Shown here in pieces: positions 1-12,114 of a stretch of 64,000 nt of DNA. Below the pieces are notes generated by a model, which was not told the DNA's origin, ran no database searches, and saw nothing but the letters and a program-made list of their open reading frames with translations. The stretch's first letter is position 1; each line of letters opens with the position of its first letter. The position numbers and the translations under genes were made by a program. Source of the DNA: an uncultured Nitrosomonadales bacterium (GTDB lineage: Bacteria > Pseudomonadota > Gammaproteobacteria > Burkholderiales > Gallionellaceae); contig CAIWRI010000135.1 of assembly GCA_903915035.1 (NCBI GenBank), positions 1-64,000 on the forward strand, read 5' to 3'.

Positions 1-1
1 C

Positions 2-118
2 ACCGCAAAACTCAACGGCATCGAACCATCTGCCTGGCTAAAAGATACGCTGGAAAAACTTCCCGTCTGGACCATGCGCCGCATCGACGAACTTCTGCCA
101 ATCAAACTAACAGCATAG
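2..118 (+). mobile_element. IS66-family transposase (TnpC) C-terminal fragment, truncated by window edge
   Basis: Frame 2 reads TAKLNGIEPSAWLKDTLEKLPVWTMRRIDELLPIKLTA*, the characteristic IS66 C-terminal motif (AWLKDTLxRLP...RIDELLP). Confidence 0.8.
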
Positions 119-163
119 ATTGACTAACTCGAACAGGTGAGCTAGACGGACGGATACGATTAT

Positions 164-1135
164 TCAAACGATCAAAACGCTTGATCCCGTTGTTTTGCGC
201 GATTCCAGATTACGGTGAGCTTGCACTGCATCCTTTAAAGCATAGCTTTGATTGACGTGAATTTTCACCTTGCCAGAGCTAACCACATCAAAAAGTTCTG
301 CCGAGTTTTCTTCCAGCAAGGCTTTTGTTGCTATAAATGTAGCAAGCGTAGGCCTTGTGATTAACAACGAGCCTTTCTGTGACAATATCGACAAGTCGAA
401 TGGAGGAATCGGACCTGATGACGCACCGAAGAGCACCATAAGTCCGCGCGGACGCAAACAATCTAAGGATTTCATAAACGTGTCACGCCCCACGGAATCA
501 TAGACCACAGCCAGCTTTTCTCCTCCGGTAATTTCAAGTAAACGCGCCTGAAAATCTTCACGCGTATAGATTATCGGAAAATGGCAGCCATTAGCTTTGG
601 CCAGAGCGGCCTTTTCTTCACTGGACACGGTGCCAATCACCGTCGCACCGAGTGCGGCAGCCCATTGACAAATGATCAAACCAACACCTCCGGCAGCGGC
701 ATGAATAAGAATCGTGTCGCCCGGCCCGACCTTGTATATATCCCGTATCAAGTAGCGTGCTGTCATGCCCTGCAACATCATTGCTGCGGCAGTCTTGTCG
801 CTAATGGTATCCGGAAGTTTAACCAGGCGGTCCGCAGCAATTATTCTTTGCTCCGTATACGCTCCGAGCACGGATGCATAGGCAACCCTGTCTCCCTGTT
901 TTAGATGGCTAACACCTTCTCCGACTAAATCAACGACTCCTGCCGCCTCCATACCAGGCACAAATGGCCTCGGTACTGGATACAGCCCGGTCCGGTGGTA
1001 GACATCAATATAATTTAGCCCAACCACAGTTTGCTTTATCCGCACCTGCCCTGCCTCAGGAGTACCGATTTGGGTTTCTTCCCATTGCAATACCTCCGGG
1101 CCACCAGTTTGATGAATTTGAATTGAATATGTCAT
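164..1135 (-). CDS. NADPH:quinone oxidoreductase / zinc-type alcohol dehydrogenase-like (MDR family)
   Basis: GLNYIDVYHRTGLYP, IHAAAGGVGLIICQWA, PRGLMVLFGASSG motifs; internal start MTYSIQIHQTGGPEVLQ preferred over the ORF-track start. Confidence 0.9.
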   Translation of the reverse strand: MTYSIQIHQTGGPEVLQWEETQIGTPEAGQVRIKQTVVGLNYIDVYHRTGLYPVPRPFVPGMEAAGVVDLVGEGVSHLKQGDRVAYASVLGAYTEQRIIAADRLVKLPDTISDKTAAAMMLQGMTARYLIRDIYKVGPGDTILIHAAAGGVGLIICQWAAALGATVIGTVSSEEKAALAKANGCHFPIIYTREDFQARLLEITGGEKLAVVYDSVGRDTFMKSLDCLRPRGLMVLFGASSGPIPPFDLSILSQKGSLLITRPTLATFIATKALLEENSAELFDVVSSGKVKIHVNQSYALKDAVQAHRNLESRKTTGSSVLIV

Positions 1136-1715
1136 AAATGAATTCTTTCTTGATTTTCTATCACGAGGGTTGATAAGCTTAACGGTCGAACGGTTACCCG
1201 GCAAGTTGAAGCCGCCAGCTTTAAGCCACCCGGCCGGCCCACTGAAACTGGCGAGTAACTCGGTCATATTCACCGGTTTATATTGTACTGATCAGGCATA
1301 GTCCGAATTATGCATCATGATTGCATGAAGGTATCTACTGTCACCAAGAGAGTAACCCACCATCCAGCGTTTACTGACCACAATGCAACGCATCTTATAG
1401 CCTAACATGGTGAGAGCAACAGGAACGTGATTGAAAAACAGATGAAATAACTCTACTCTCGTAAAAAGCGGTATATCAAGACGTATAGTATTTTTGTGAT
1501 TATCACGCAAGTTATCAGATAGTCATGATTTATCCTCAATATCAGTACTCTGCAACCCCACTTCGTACGTGACAACCTCGGATACGAGCGATTTTTGCGG
1601 CATCTAAAAACCGATTCTGAAACTCAATTCGTAGGCTAACCCAACAGACGAAACCAACATGGTGGCAACCGGCTGGCTTAGCTCGCTCGAATTTGGGAGC
1701 ACGGATTCAAGATAG

Positions 1716-2363
1716 TTATTTTGTTAGTGCCTGCGAAAATGCATCCAGCATGGGCTGAATGACGCTACGCTTCAATTTGAGCGCGGCCTGATTGACAACC
1801 AGACGCGAAGAAATATCACTGATATGCTCAACCGCCTTGAGATGGTTGGCTTTAAGCGTATTACCGCTGCTCACCAGATCAACAATCACGTCAGACAATC
1901 CCACCAGCGGAGCCAATTCCATCGAACCGTACAATTTAATCAGATCGATATGGACTCCCTTGGCAGCAAAATGCTCGCGCGCTGCCTTGACATATTTGGT
2001 CGCCACACGCAGGCGCGCACCTTGTTTCACCGCGGACTCGTAATCGAAATCATTATGCACCGCCACCATCATGCGGCAACGTGCGATATTCAAATCCAGC
2101 GGTTGATACAAACCTTCACCACCATGTTCATTCAATACATCCTTGCCCGCCACACCGATATCCGCCGCGCCATATTGCACGTAGGTAGGAACGTCGGATG
2201 CACGCACGATAATCAACCTGACATCAGCACGGTTGGTATCCAAGATCAGCTTGCGTGAAGATTCCGGATCCTCCAGCGCCGTAATGCCTGCGGCTGCCAG
2301 CAAAGGCAATGTCTCTTCAAAAATACGGCCTTTGGATAATGCAATGGTAATCATGTTTTTCAC
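1716..2363 (-). CDS. hisG: ATP phosphoribosyltransferase, short form
   Basis: [59 protein letters not shown]. Confidence 0.96.
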   Translation of the reverse strand: MKNMITIALSKGRIFEETLPLLAAAGITALEDPESSRKLILDTNRADVRLIIVRASDVPTYVQYGAADIGVAGKDVLNEHGGEGLYQPLDLNIARCRMMVAVHNDFDYESAVKQGARLRVATKYVKAAREHFAAKGVHIDLIKLYGSMELAPLVGLSDVIVDLVSSGNTLKANHLKAVEHISDISSRLVVNQAALKLKRSVIQPMLDAFSQALTK

Positions 2364-2364
2364 T

Positions 2365-2461
2365 GTAAGTGGTAAGTTGTAAGCGGGACGGCGAAGGGGA
2401 GAAGGGGAAAGAGGGAAGGGGCAACCTGCTTCTTACTCACCACTCTCTACTCACCACTCCC
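2365..2461. repeat. 7-bp tandem repeat tracts (GTAAGTG GTAAGTT GTAAGCG ... CTTACTC ACCACTC TCTACTC ACCACTC), inverted relative to each other
   Basis: Direct reading of the hisG-murA intergenic spacer. Confidence 0.8.
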
Positions 2462-2465
2462 TGGC

Positions 2466-3858
<1,393 letters not shown>

Positions 3859-3866
<8 letters not shown>

Positions 3867-4101
3867 CGTTTTTCTCCCATTCTTCCGGTGTGTAGGTTTT
3901 CATGGACAGTGCGTGAATTTCGCCCGTCATGCGCTCGCCCAGCGTTTTGTAAACCAGTTGCTGGCGTTGAATGCGATTCTTACCGGCAAACTCTTGACTT
4001 ACCACCACCGCCTCAAAATGCTGCCCGTCGCCGGTAACGGTTAAGTGCGCTGTCGCCATATTTTTTGCGATATCTTGTTGTATGCTTTCAGGGGTAACCA
4101 T
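3859..4101 (-). CDS. ibaG: BolA/IbaG family protein
   Basis: Small BolA-like protein between murA and mlaB, as in the conserved mla-ibaG-murA cluster; HFEAVVVSQEFAGKNRIQRQQLVYKTLGERMTGEIHALSMKTYTPEEW. Confidence 0.88.
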
Positions 4102-4163
4102 AATGACTTTCGTTGATTGTAAGCCGGATTAAATCCGATATTAAAGAGGGCAGAAAATACAAC

Positions 4164-4442
4164 TTACTGAGGCAGCATCTGAGCCACACCATACAGATTA
4201 GCAAGACTCAATAAGTCCGCCGGTATATTTGCAACTTGCAAACTGTGCTTATTTGCCTGCGCCGCCCTGGACCAGGCCAGCAACATACTTACCGCTGCCG
4301 AATCTACCGATACTACTTTTGCCATATCTACCAGCAAATCCCCGTCAGACAGAAGCTGCAAACCAGTTTTATACAGTGCCGTCACCGTCGCCATGGTCAA
4401 GTTGCCACTGAGCATCAGACGTTCGGCTTGCATCTCAATCAC
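4164..4442 (-). CDS. mlaB: STAS-domain protein, Mla pathway
   Basis: STAS-like sequence (VDMAKVVSVDSAAVSMLLAWSRAA) downstream of mlaC. Confidence 0.88.
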   Translation of the reverse strand: MIEMQAERLMLSGNLTMATVTALYKTGLQLLSDGDLLVDMAKVVSVDSAAVSMLLAWSRAAQANKHSLQVANIPADLLSLANLYGVAQMLPQ

Positions 4443-5062
4443 TTTGCCTCAGCCTTCTGCACCTTATCTGCATTCATGCCGGATAATTCCTTGATCAACC
4501 CGTCTACGCCCGACTGCTGTATGGTGGATGCAAACTGACTGCGATAATTGGTTACCAGACTCACCGCTTCAATCACCACATCGTAGACTTTCCAGCCGTC
4601 AGGCATTCTTTCCATCCGGTAATTCACCGAGGTCGGTTGGCCACCTGACTTGATAATACGGCTGTACACCATAATATCGGTATCCGTCGCCGCGAGTTTC
4701 AAGGGTTTAATCTCAATTTGCTGGTCGTGATACAGGGTAAACGCATTCGTATAAGTGCGCACCAGCATATTGCGAAATTCCGCGACCAGAGCCTTTTGCT
4801 GCACAGGGGTTGCCTGATGCCAGTATCTGCCCATTGCCAGTTGCGTCATGTGAGTAAAATTAAAATTAGGCAGCACCTCCGCATCGACCAGTGCCAGAAT
4901 TTTTTTCTGGTTCTCCGCCTTACTGCCGGAGTCCTGTTTAACGATTGTCATGACGTCCTGCGCCACGCTCTTGATCATCACATCGGGTGCGACCACCTCC
5001 GCATTTGCAACGCCTGCCAGACACATTATTCCCAACGCCATTAAATATTTTTTCATTATCAT
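4439..5062 (-). CDS. mlaC: Phospholipid-binding protein MlaC (Tgt2/ABC toluene tolerance family)
   Basis: Signal peptide; VDAEVLPNFNFTHMTQLAMGRYWHQATPVQQKALVAEFRNMLVRTYTNAF. Confidence 0.94.
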   Translation of the reverse strand: MIMKKYLMALGIMCLAGVANAEVVAPDVMIKSVAQDVMTIVKQDSGSKAENQKKILALVDAEVLPNFNFTHMTQLAMGRYWHQATPVQQKALVAEFRNMLVRTYTNAFTLYHDQQIEIKPLKLAATDTDIMVYSRIIKSGGQPTSVNYRMERMPDGWKVYDVVIEAVSLVTNYRSQFASTIQQSGVDGLIKELSGMNADKVQKAEAK

Positions 5063-5070
5063 TACTGCTC

Positions 5071-5535
5071 CTATTTAGCTGCTTCCGAGGCTTTGCTATA
5101 CATAAACTTGGAAATCAAATCTTCAAGCACCATTGCAGATTGCGTCTGCTTCATCAGATCGCCGTTTTTCAGCATCGCCGTATCTCCACCTGGTACCAGA
5201 CCGATATATTGTTCACCCAGCAAGCCCGACGTCAGAATATTGGCAAAAGTGTCTTTGGGGAAAGGGTAACGCTTATCAATGCTCATCACCACGTCAGCTT
5301 CGTAACGTTCAGTATCCAAAGAGATGGACGTCACACGGCCAACCAGCACGCCTGCACTCCTGATTGAGGCTTTGGGTTTTAACCCGCCGATATTCGAAAA
5401 ATAAGCATGTACCTGATAGGTATCGGATACGTTATAAGTTCCCAGGTTTCCGACCTTCATTGCCAGCATCACCAGCGCGGCGATGCCTGCCACTACAAAC
5501 ATCCCTACCCATAAATCCAGTGTCGTCCGTTCCAT
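5071..5535 (-). CDS. mlaD: MCE-domain phospholipid transporter subunit MlaD
   Basis: MERTTLDLWVGMFVVAGIAALVMLAMKVGNL...VHAYFSNIGGLKPKASIRSAGVLVGRV. Confidence 0.95.
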   Translation of the reverse strand: MERTTLDLWVGMFVVAGIAALVMLAMKVGNLGTYNVSDTYQVHAYFSNIGGLKPKASIRSAGVLVGRVTSISLDTERYEADVVMSIDKRYPFPKDTFANILTSGLLGEQYIGLVPGGDTAMLKNGDLMKQTQSAMVLEDLISKFMYSKASEAAK

Positions 5536-5538
5536 CTG

Positions 5539-6330
5539 TCAAGCCCCTCTGAACATGATTGCAGTCAATACAAAATCCAACATCAAAATCGCCAGCGATG
5601 AAGTGACCACTGTGCGAGTCGTCGCACCCGATACCCCTTCCGCCGTCGGCGGCGCATCAAATCCTTCAAACAGTGCAATCACCGTGACCACGACGCCAAA
5701 CACCAGGCTCTTGATCATGCCATTCATAATATCCTCACGAAAATCCACCGCAGCCTGCATTTGTGACCAGAACGAACCTGCATCCACGCCGATTTGCACC
5801 ACACCGACCAGATAACCGCCGAAGATTCCTACCGCACTGAACAAGGCCGCCAGCAGCGGCATGGAAATAACGCCTGCCCAGAAACGCGGGGCAACGATAC
5901 GCGCAATCGGATTGACCGCCATCATTTCCATCGCCGAAATCTGCTCGGTTGCTTTCATCAGGCCAATTTCAGCAGTCATTGCGGAACCCGCCCTGCTGGC
6001 GAACAACAGCGCTGCCATCACCGGCCCCAACTCCCTGACCAAGCCTAACGCCACCATCACCCCTAACGCCGATTCAGAACCGTAGCGTTTAAGCGTCTCA
6101 TAACCTTGCAACCCCAACACCATACCGACGAACAAGCCCGCGACAACGATGATGATCAGCGACATCACGCCACTTGAAAATAATTCTTTTATAATCAAAT
6201 GAAAACGTCTGAAACTATTCCCTGAATAGAGCAAGGTGAGAAAAAAGAAACGGGACGCCACACCAATACGCCACACTGCGTTGATGATGCGATGCCCGAT
6301 TGCTCTGATTGTGTTTACAACTCCCATCAT
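5539..6330 (-). CDS. mlaE: ABC transporter permease MlaE
   Basis: LVRELGPVMAALLFASRAGSAMTAEIGLMKATEQISAMEMMAVNP. Confidence 0.96.
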   Translation of the reverse strand: MMGVVNTIRAIGHRIINAVWRIGVASRFFFLTLLYSGNSFRRFHLIIKELFSSGVMSLIIIVVAGLFVGMVLGLQGYETLKRYGSESALGVMVALGLVRELGPVMAALLFASRAGSAMTAEIGLMKATEQISAMEMMAVNPIARIVAPRFWAGVISMPLLAALFSAVGIFGGYLVGVVQIGVDAGSFWSQMQAAVDFREDIMNGMIKSLVFGVVVTVIALFEGFDAPPTAEGVSGATTRTVVTSSLAILMLDFVLTAIMFRGA

Positions 6331-6331
6331 G

Positions 6332-7135
6332 TCAGACCCGTAAATTTAATGCCTGGCGATAATCAACACCGGGATAATGAAATGGCACCGGCCCGTCCAT
6401 CTCGCCGTGCACAAATTGACGCACAAAATCTTTTTCCGAAACACGCAACTCGGCAGGCGTACCTTCTGCAACAATCACGCCTTGCGCCATGAAATAAACG
6501 TAATCTACAATTTTCAACGATTCCTGAATGTCATGCGTGACAATAATCGAAGTCGCGCCCAGCGTATCATTCAAACTGCGAATCAGGTCTCCGATGACTG
6601 TCATTGAAATCGGATCAAGTCCGGCAAACGGTTCATCATACATGACCAGCACCGGATCGAGCGCCATAGTGCGCGCCAAGGCTACACGCCGCGCCATTCC
6701 GCCTGACAACTCAGAGGGCATCATATACTGTGCACCGCGCAATCCCACTGCGTGCAGCTTCATCATAACTAGATTATGAATCAGATCTTCCGGTAAATCG
6801 GTGTGCTCGCGCATTTGAAAGGCGACATTATCATACACTGACATATCAGTGAACAAGGCACCAAATTGAAACAGCATACCCATTTTACGCCGCATCGCAT
6901 ACAAACCATCCTGATTTAGCTCATGGATATTCTGCCCGTCAAACTTAACGTAACCACGATCCGGCTTCAAGGCGCCGCCGATATGGCGCAGCAATGTAGT
7001 CTTGCCGCAACCGGAAAGTCCCATGATGGCAATCAACTTTCCTTTCGGAAACGTCATATTGATACCCTGCAAAACAGGGCGTTTATCATAAGTAAAGTTC
7101 AGATCGCGAATTTCAACTATAGCTGGTTGTGACAA
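6332..7135 (-). CDS. mlaF: ABC transporter ATP-binding protein MlaF
   Basis: Walker A GLSGCGKTTLL, signature LSGGMARRVALAR, Walker B LVMYDEPFAGLDPI. Confidence 0.96.
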   Translation of the reverse strand: MSQPAIVEIRDLNFTYDKRPVLQGINMTFPKGKLIAIMGLSGCGKTTLLRHIGGALKPDRGYVKFDGQNIHELNQDGLYAMRRKMGMLFQFGALFTDMSVYDNVAFQMREHTDLPEDLIHNLVMMKLHAVGLRGAQYMMPSELSGGMARRVALARTMALDPVLVMYDEPFAGLDPISMTVIGDLIRSLNDTLGATSIIVTHDIQESLKIVDYVYFMAQGVIVAEGTPAELRVSEKDFVRQFVHGEMDGPVPFHYPGVDYRQALNLRV

Positions 7136-7188
7136 ATTTGAATTCCCAAGGGCTAGGCACGCATTCTAAACGATTGCATCCTTTTTGC

Positions 7189-8418
7189 TCAACTATTAGA
7201 CGCAATTTGACTTTCCGGCATGGCAAACAAACGCTGCAGACTGACATCAGTGCTTTGCTCAAGCTGTGCGGCACAAGTGGCCAGCCATTGCTTCAACGGG
7301 TCATCAATTTCAGCCGCCAGCAATACACTTTTGTCCAACACGAACAAATGCAGCAACTCTGTGGCACGAATATGACCGGTCTCTTTCAGCATAATCCAGC
7401 CCTGCCCCTCCGCCTTGCAAACCAGACCGGCACCCGCCAGACGATCCATAATCTCTTCCAGGGTATAAAAACCCAAATGCAATAAACTCGACAATACCGG
7501 AATGGTCATGACCACCCCCTGCTGCATGCCGACTGACATCAGTTTCAACACCCGCAACGCATCCAGCAATTGCACCACTGCCGGAAGATAGCGTGATTCC
7601 GGCGTGCGCCAATATGGCAATGAGGCCGCCACTACCGCACCCAACAAGATCATCAGCCAGGAAAAATATATCCACATCAGGAATATCGGCACACTGGCGA
7701 ATGCGCCATAGACTAATTTATAGGTCGGAAAATGGCTGATGTAAAAGCCAAACACCTGACTCATGGATTCAAACAATACCGCAGCGACGATACCCCCGAT
7801 CAATGCGTGCATCATCGGCACATAGCGATTAGGCACGATGCGGAACAGCAGCGCAAACGCCAGCGTGGTAAACAACACGGGCAAGGCTTTGAGCATACCC
7901 ACACCAAAAATCGGGATATGCCGGGCATAACCCATGGACAATCCGACAAGCCAGGAAGTCAACGACAGACTCGCGCCCACCAGTAATGGCGCCAGCGTAA
8001 GTACCGCCCAGTAAACAATCAGGCTTTTGAACACAGGACGCGACCGGTTGACCCGCCAGATGGTATTAAAGGCCTGCGTAATGGTCATCATCATGCTCAT
8101 CGCCGTCACAGCCAGAAATATCACCCCCACCGCGCTCAGACTGCCCGCACTTTCAGCAAACTGTTCGGTGTAGTGCGCAATCATCTTGCCTGCCGTTTCC
8201 GGCATCAGGTTACCCAGCAAGTAGCTTTTGATCTGCGCTGAAAAATCCTGAAATACCGGAAGGGCGGAAAACATGGCCAACGCGATTGTTATCAAAGGCA
8301 CCAGCGACAACAAGGTCGTGAAAGTCAGACTCGCAGCGATCTGCATACAGCGATCCTGTTTGAAGCGTTCCGCGACAAAGCGGATAAATTTTTCTACATC
8401 CTGACTATTGTTATGCAT
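7189..8418 (-). CDS. YihY/UPF0761 family inner membrane protein
   Basis: AASLTFTTLLSLVPLITIALAMFSALPVF; IFLMWIYFSWLMILLGAVVAAS. Confidence 0.93.
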   Translation of the reverse strand: MHNNSQDVEKFIRFVAERFKQDRCMQIAASLTFTTLLSLVPLITIALAMFSALPVFQDFSAQIKSYLLGNLMPETAGKMIAHYTEQFAESAGSLSAVGVIFLAVTAMSMMMTITQAFNTIWRVNRSRPVFKSLIVYWAVLTLAPLLVGASLSLTSWLVGLSMGYARHIPIFGVGMLKALPVLFTTLAFALLFRIVPNRYVPMMHALIGGIVAAVLFESMSQVFGFYISHFPTYKLVYGAFASVPIFLMWIYFSWLMILLGAVVAASLPYWRTPESRYLPAVVQLLDALRVLKLMSVGMQQGVVMTIPVLSSLLHLGFYTLEEIMDRLAGAGLVCKAEGQGWIMLKETGHIRATELLHLFVLDKSVLLAAEIDDPLKQWLATCAAQLEQSTDVSLQRLFAMPESQIASNS

Positions 8419-8429
8419 GCCGGTGTTGA

Positions 8430-9050
<621 letters not shown>

Positions 9051-9159
9051 CCGGGCACATAAAAATTTGCACAACCTTACATTTATATGCATAATGCTCG
9101 GCTAGCTTATAAACCCCATGCGCACGCCCGCCGCATAAAATTACCTGCAAGGAAGAAAA

Positions 9160-9375
9160 ATGAAAGCAAATACCCATCCCGATTACCATGACATCACCGT
9201 AACCTGCAGTTGCGGCAATTCATTTGTTACCCGTTCAGCCATGGTTAAGTCCACGCTGGGCGTTGAAGTCTGTTCTGAATGCCATCCGTTCTATACCGGC
9301 ACACAGAAAATTGTTGATACTGCCGGTCGTATTGACAAGTTCCGCCAAAAATATGCAACAAAAGCTGCTGCTTAA
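9160..9375 (+). CDS. rpmE: 50S ribosomal protein L31
   Basis: [28 protein letters not shown]...[25 protein letters not shown]. Confidence 0.97.
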   Translation: MKANTHPDYHDITVTCSCGNSFVTRSAMVKSTLGVEVCSECHPFYTGTQKIVDTAGRIDKFRQKYATKAAA

Positions 9376-9406
9376 GAACTTCCTGTAAGTTTTTTGCTAA
9401 AGCAAC

Positions 9407-9432
9407 GGGCAGCTTACGCTGCCCTTTTTTTT
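9407..9432 (+). terminator. Rho-independent terminator after rpmE
   Basis: GGGCAGC-TTAC-GCTGCCC followed by a T run. Confidence 0.9.
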
Positions 9433-9486
9433 AGCTGCATAAAAGCGGTATCCTGCACCTTGTTATCTGCGAGCTGATTTTAAACC

Positions 9487-11133
9487 ATGTATTTTATCAA
9501 GCCCACCGACCCTCACCCGATTACACCAGCCACCGCTGTAATGCTGGGTTTGCTGTGCCTCGTCTGGCTGTTAACCGGTCTGGTCGGGCACGATCCGTGG
9601 AAACCCGAAGATGCATACAGCTTTGGCATCGTCTACTCGATGCTGCAAAGCGGTCACTATCTCGTCCCCACCCTGGCAGGCGAGCCGTTCATGAGCAATC
9701 CGCCGCTGTATTACTGGACAGCGGCTCTGTTTGCCAAAATACTCTCCCCTTTGCTGTCATTGCACGATGGCGCTCGCCTTGCCAGCGGTTTTTACGGTGC
9801 ATTAACGCTGCTGTTTCTCGGTCTGACAGGGCGAAAACTATACGGTGAGCATCGCGGCTGGGCTGCCGTCATCATTCTCATCGGCAGCTTAGGCATGCTG
9901 GTACGGGCGCACCAGATTATCACCGACATGGCATTGCTCAGCGGCATCGCGATGATGCTCTACGGTTATAGCCACAGCCAGGTACGCGCAGTGCGCGCAG
10001 GCTTCTGGATCGGCACCGGCACCGGCATCGGCTTCATGGCCAAAGGCTTCATAGCACCGGTGGCCTTGATTCTGATCGCAGTGCTGTTACCCGCATTGTT
10101 TCGCAACTGGCGCAAGCGTAATTACGTGCTTAGCATCGCCATCGCAGCCTTGTTTGCCCTGCCCTGGCTTAGCATCTGGCCCTATCTATTGCATCAGGAT
10201 TCAGCTAAGCTATTCCACGAATGGGTCTGGTCACATAATATCGGTAACTGGCTGGACTACGCCAAAACAGGACCGGGTACGGACGCGCTATATTACCTGA
10301 AAAATCTGCCCTGGCTGGCCTGGCCCGCACTTCCTCTGGCAGCATGGGCGGTATGGCGCGAGCGCAAACACCTCACGCAGCGGGATGATATGCAGTTGCC
10401 GCTGGTCAGTTTTCTGGTGCTGTTCGTGATTTTAAGCCTGGTGCCCAGCATCAAGGAAGTGTACGCACTGCCCATGCTGCTGCCGATCGCGCTACTGGCC
10501 ACCGCCTCACTCTCCATGCTCAAACGGGGGGCTGCCAACGCACTGGACTGGTTTGGCCTGATGACATTTGCACTGATTGTGCTTTTGCTATGGTGGGGAT
10601 GGGCGGGCTTATTGCTGGATAACCACGCCAAAATCACCTTGTGGCTGAAAGACTACCAACCGGGTTTCGAACCCGTTTTTCAAGTTACGCCCTTCATCAT
10701 CGCGATTCTCTCCACGCTGGTGTGGCTGCTGGTGGTCTGGCGTGTAGGACGCTCAATGCGCCGTGCGGTGTTCAACTGGGCATCAGGTATTACGCTGATC
10801 TGGATATTGGCCATGACACTGTGGTTGCCCTGGCTGGACAGCGGCAAGAGTTACCGCGGCATGGTCGCATCGCTCAAGCAATCACTGCCTGCCGAATACA
10901 ACTGTATCGCCCGCAATACCGAGCTAGGTGACAGTCAGCGCGCCATGTTGCACTATTTTGGCGACATCATCACCCGCCGTGATCCGGCACGTTACTGCGA
11001 TTTACGCCTGATTCAGGGCACCAAGACCTCCAAACCGCTGATGGATGCTTCCCTCTACGATAAAATATGGGAAGGCAGCCGCAAGACCGACAAGAATGAA
11101 CAGTATCGGCTGTACCGGGCGATCAAAAAGTGA
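9487..11133 (+). CDS. Glycosyltransferase family 39 / ArnT-like membrane protein
   Basis: GHDPWKPEDAYSFGIVYSMLQSGHYLVPTLAGEPFMSNPPLYYWTAALFAK; multiple TM segments. Confidence 0.88.
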   Translation: MYFIKPTDPHPITPATAVMLGLLCLVWLLTGLVGHDPWKPEDAYSFGIVYSMLQSGHYLVPTLAGEPFMSNPPLYYWTAALFAKILSPLLSLHDGARLASGFYGALTLLFLGLTGRKLYGEHRGWAAVIILIGSLGMLVRAHQIITDMALLSGIAMMLYGYSHSQVRAVRAGFWIGTGTGIGFMAKGFIAPVALILIAVLLPALFRNWRKRNYVLSIAIAALFALPWLSIWPYLLHQDSAKLFHEWVWSHNIGNWLDYAKTGPGTDALYYLKNLPWLAWPALPLAAWAVWRERKHLTQRDDMQLPLVSFLVLFVILSLVPSIKEVYALPMLLPIALLATASLSMLKRGAANALDWFGLMTFALIVLLLWWGWAGLLLDNHAKITLWLKDYQPGFEPVFQVTPFIIAILSTLVWLLVVWRVGRSMRRAVFNWASGITLIWILAMTLWLPWLDSGKSYRGMVASLKQSLPAEYNCIARNTELGDSQRAMLHYFGDIITRRDPARYCDLRLIQGTKTSKPLMDASLYDKIWEGSRKTDKNEQYRLYRAIKK

Positions 11134-11148
11134 AAGATAAAAAGTTAA

Positions 11149-12084
11149 ATGTCTGAAATAATCGTTGCAGCAATTTATAAATTTGTTAAGTTGGAGGATT
11201 GCGCGTTGCTGCGCGAACCGCTACAGGCGCAATGCGATGTGCTGGGCATCACCGGCACCTTGCTGCTGGCGACTGAGGGCATCAACGGCACCATCGCAGG
11301 AACACGTGGCGGTATTGCTCAGCTATTGGCCTATTTGCGTGCTGATCCGAGGCTAGCCGATCTGGAACACAAGCAATCGACTGCTGAATTCCCGCCTTTT
11401 TATCGCATGAAGGTCAAACTCAAAAGTGAAATTGTAACCATGGGTGTGCCGGGTATTAACCCCACAGAACGGGTAGGACAATACATCAAACCGGAAGACT
11501 GGAATACACTGATCAACGATCCCGATGTCTTACTGATCGACACACGCAATGATTATGAAGTCGACGTTGGCACTTTCAAGGGCGCCCTTGATCCGCGCAT
11601 CAGCACTTTCCGCGAGTTCCCGGACTACGTCAAAAAACATCTTGATCCTGCGAAAAAACCGCGCATCGCTATGTTCTGTACCGGTGGCATACGCTGCGAA
11701 AAAGCCTCCGCCTATATGCTGGAACAGGGCTTTCCCGAGGTCTATCACCTGCAGGGTGGCATTCTGAAGTATCTGGAAAAAGTACCTGCCGAGCAGAGTT
11801 TGTGGCAAGGGGAATGCTTCGTGTTTGATCAACGCGTGGCTGTAGGACAAGATCTGGCGCCCGGGCATTATGAGCTATGCTATGGCTGTTCACGCCCGAT
11901 CACCTTAGCGGAAAAAGCTCATCATCACTATCAGGCGGGGATTTCCTGTCCGAAATGCTATGACAGTCTCACGCCTGACAAGCGCGCTGCCGCAATGGAA
12001 CGGCAAAAACAGGTCACGCTGTCAGTCAAGCGCGGCGAAAAACACATCGGGCGGAAAAAACGCCGGGTTGAAAGCGCGGATTAG
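11149..12084 (+). CDS. trhO: Rhodanese-domain tRNA uridine(34) hydroxylase (YceA/TrhO)
   Basis: [57 protein letters not shown]. Confidence 0.94.
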   Translation: MSEIIVAAIYKFVKLEDCALLREPLQAQCDVLGITGTLLLATEGINGTIAGTRGGIAQLLAYLRADPRLADLEHKQSTAEFPPFYRMKVKLKSEIVTMGVPGINPTERVGQYIKPEDWNTLINDPDVLLIDTRNDYEVDVGTFKGALDPRISTFREFPDYVKKHLDPAKKPRIAMFCTGGIRCEKASAYMLEQGFPEVYHLQGGILKYLEKVPAEQSLWQGECFVFDQRVAVGQDLAPGHYELCYGCSRPITLAEKAHHHYQAGISCPKCYDSLTPDKRAAAMERQKQVTLSVKRGEKHIGRKKRRVESAD

Positions 12085-12114
12085 CCCCCCATCCGCTAAT
12101 CCCTTTGTACCTAA

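Noticed and set aside
1292-1510. 72-aa ORF as a gene
   Set aside because: No convincing SD or recognisable domain; intergenic decay is more likely.
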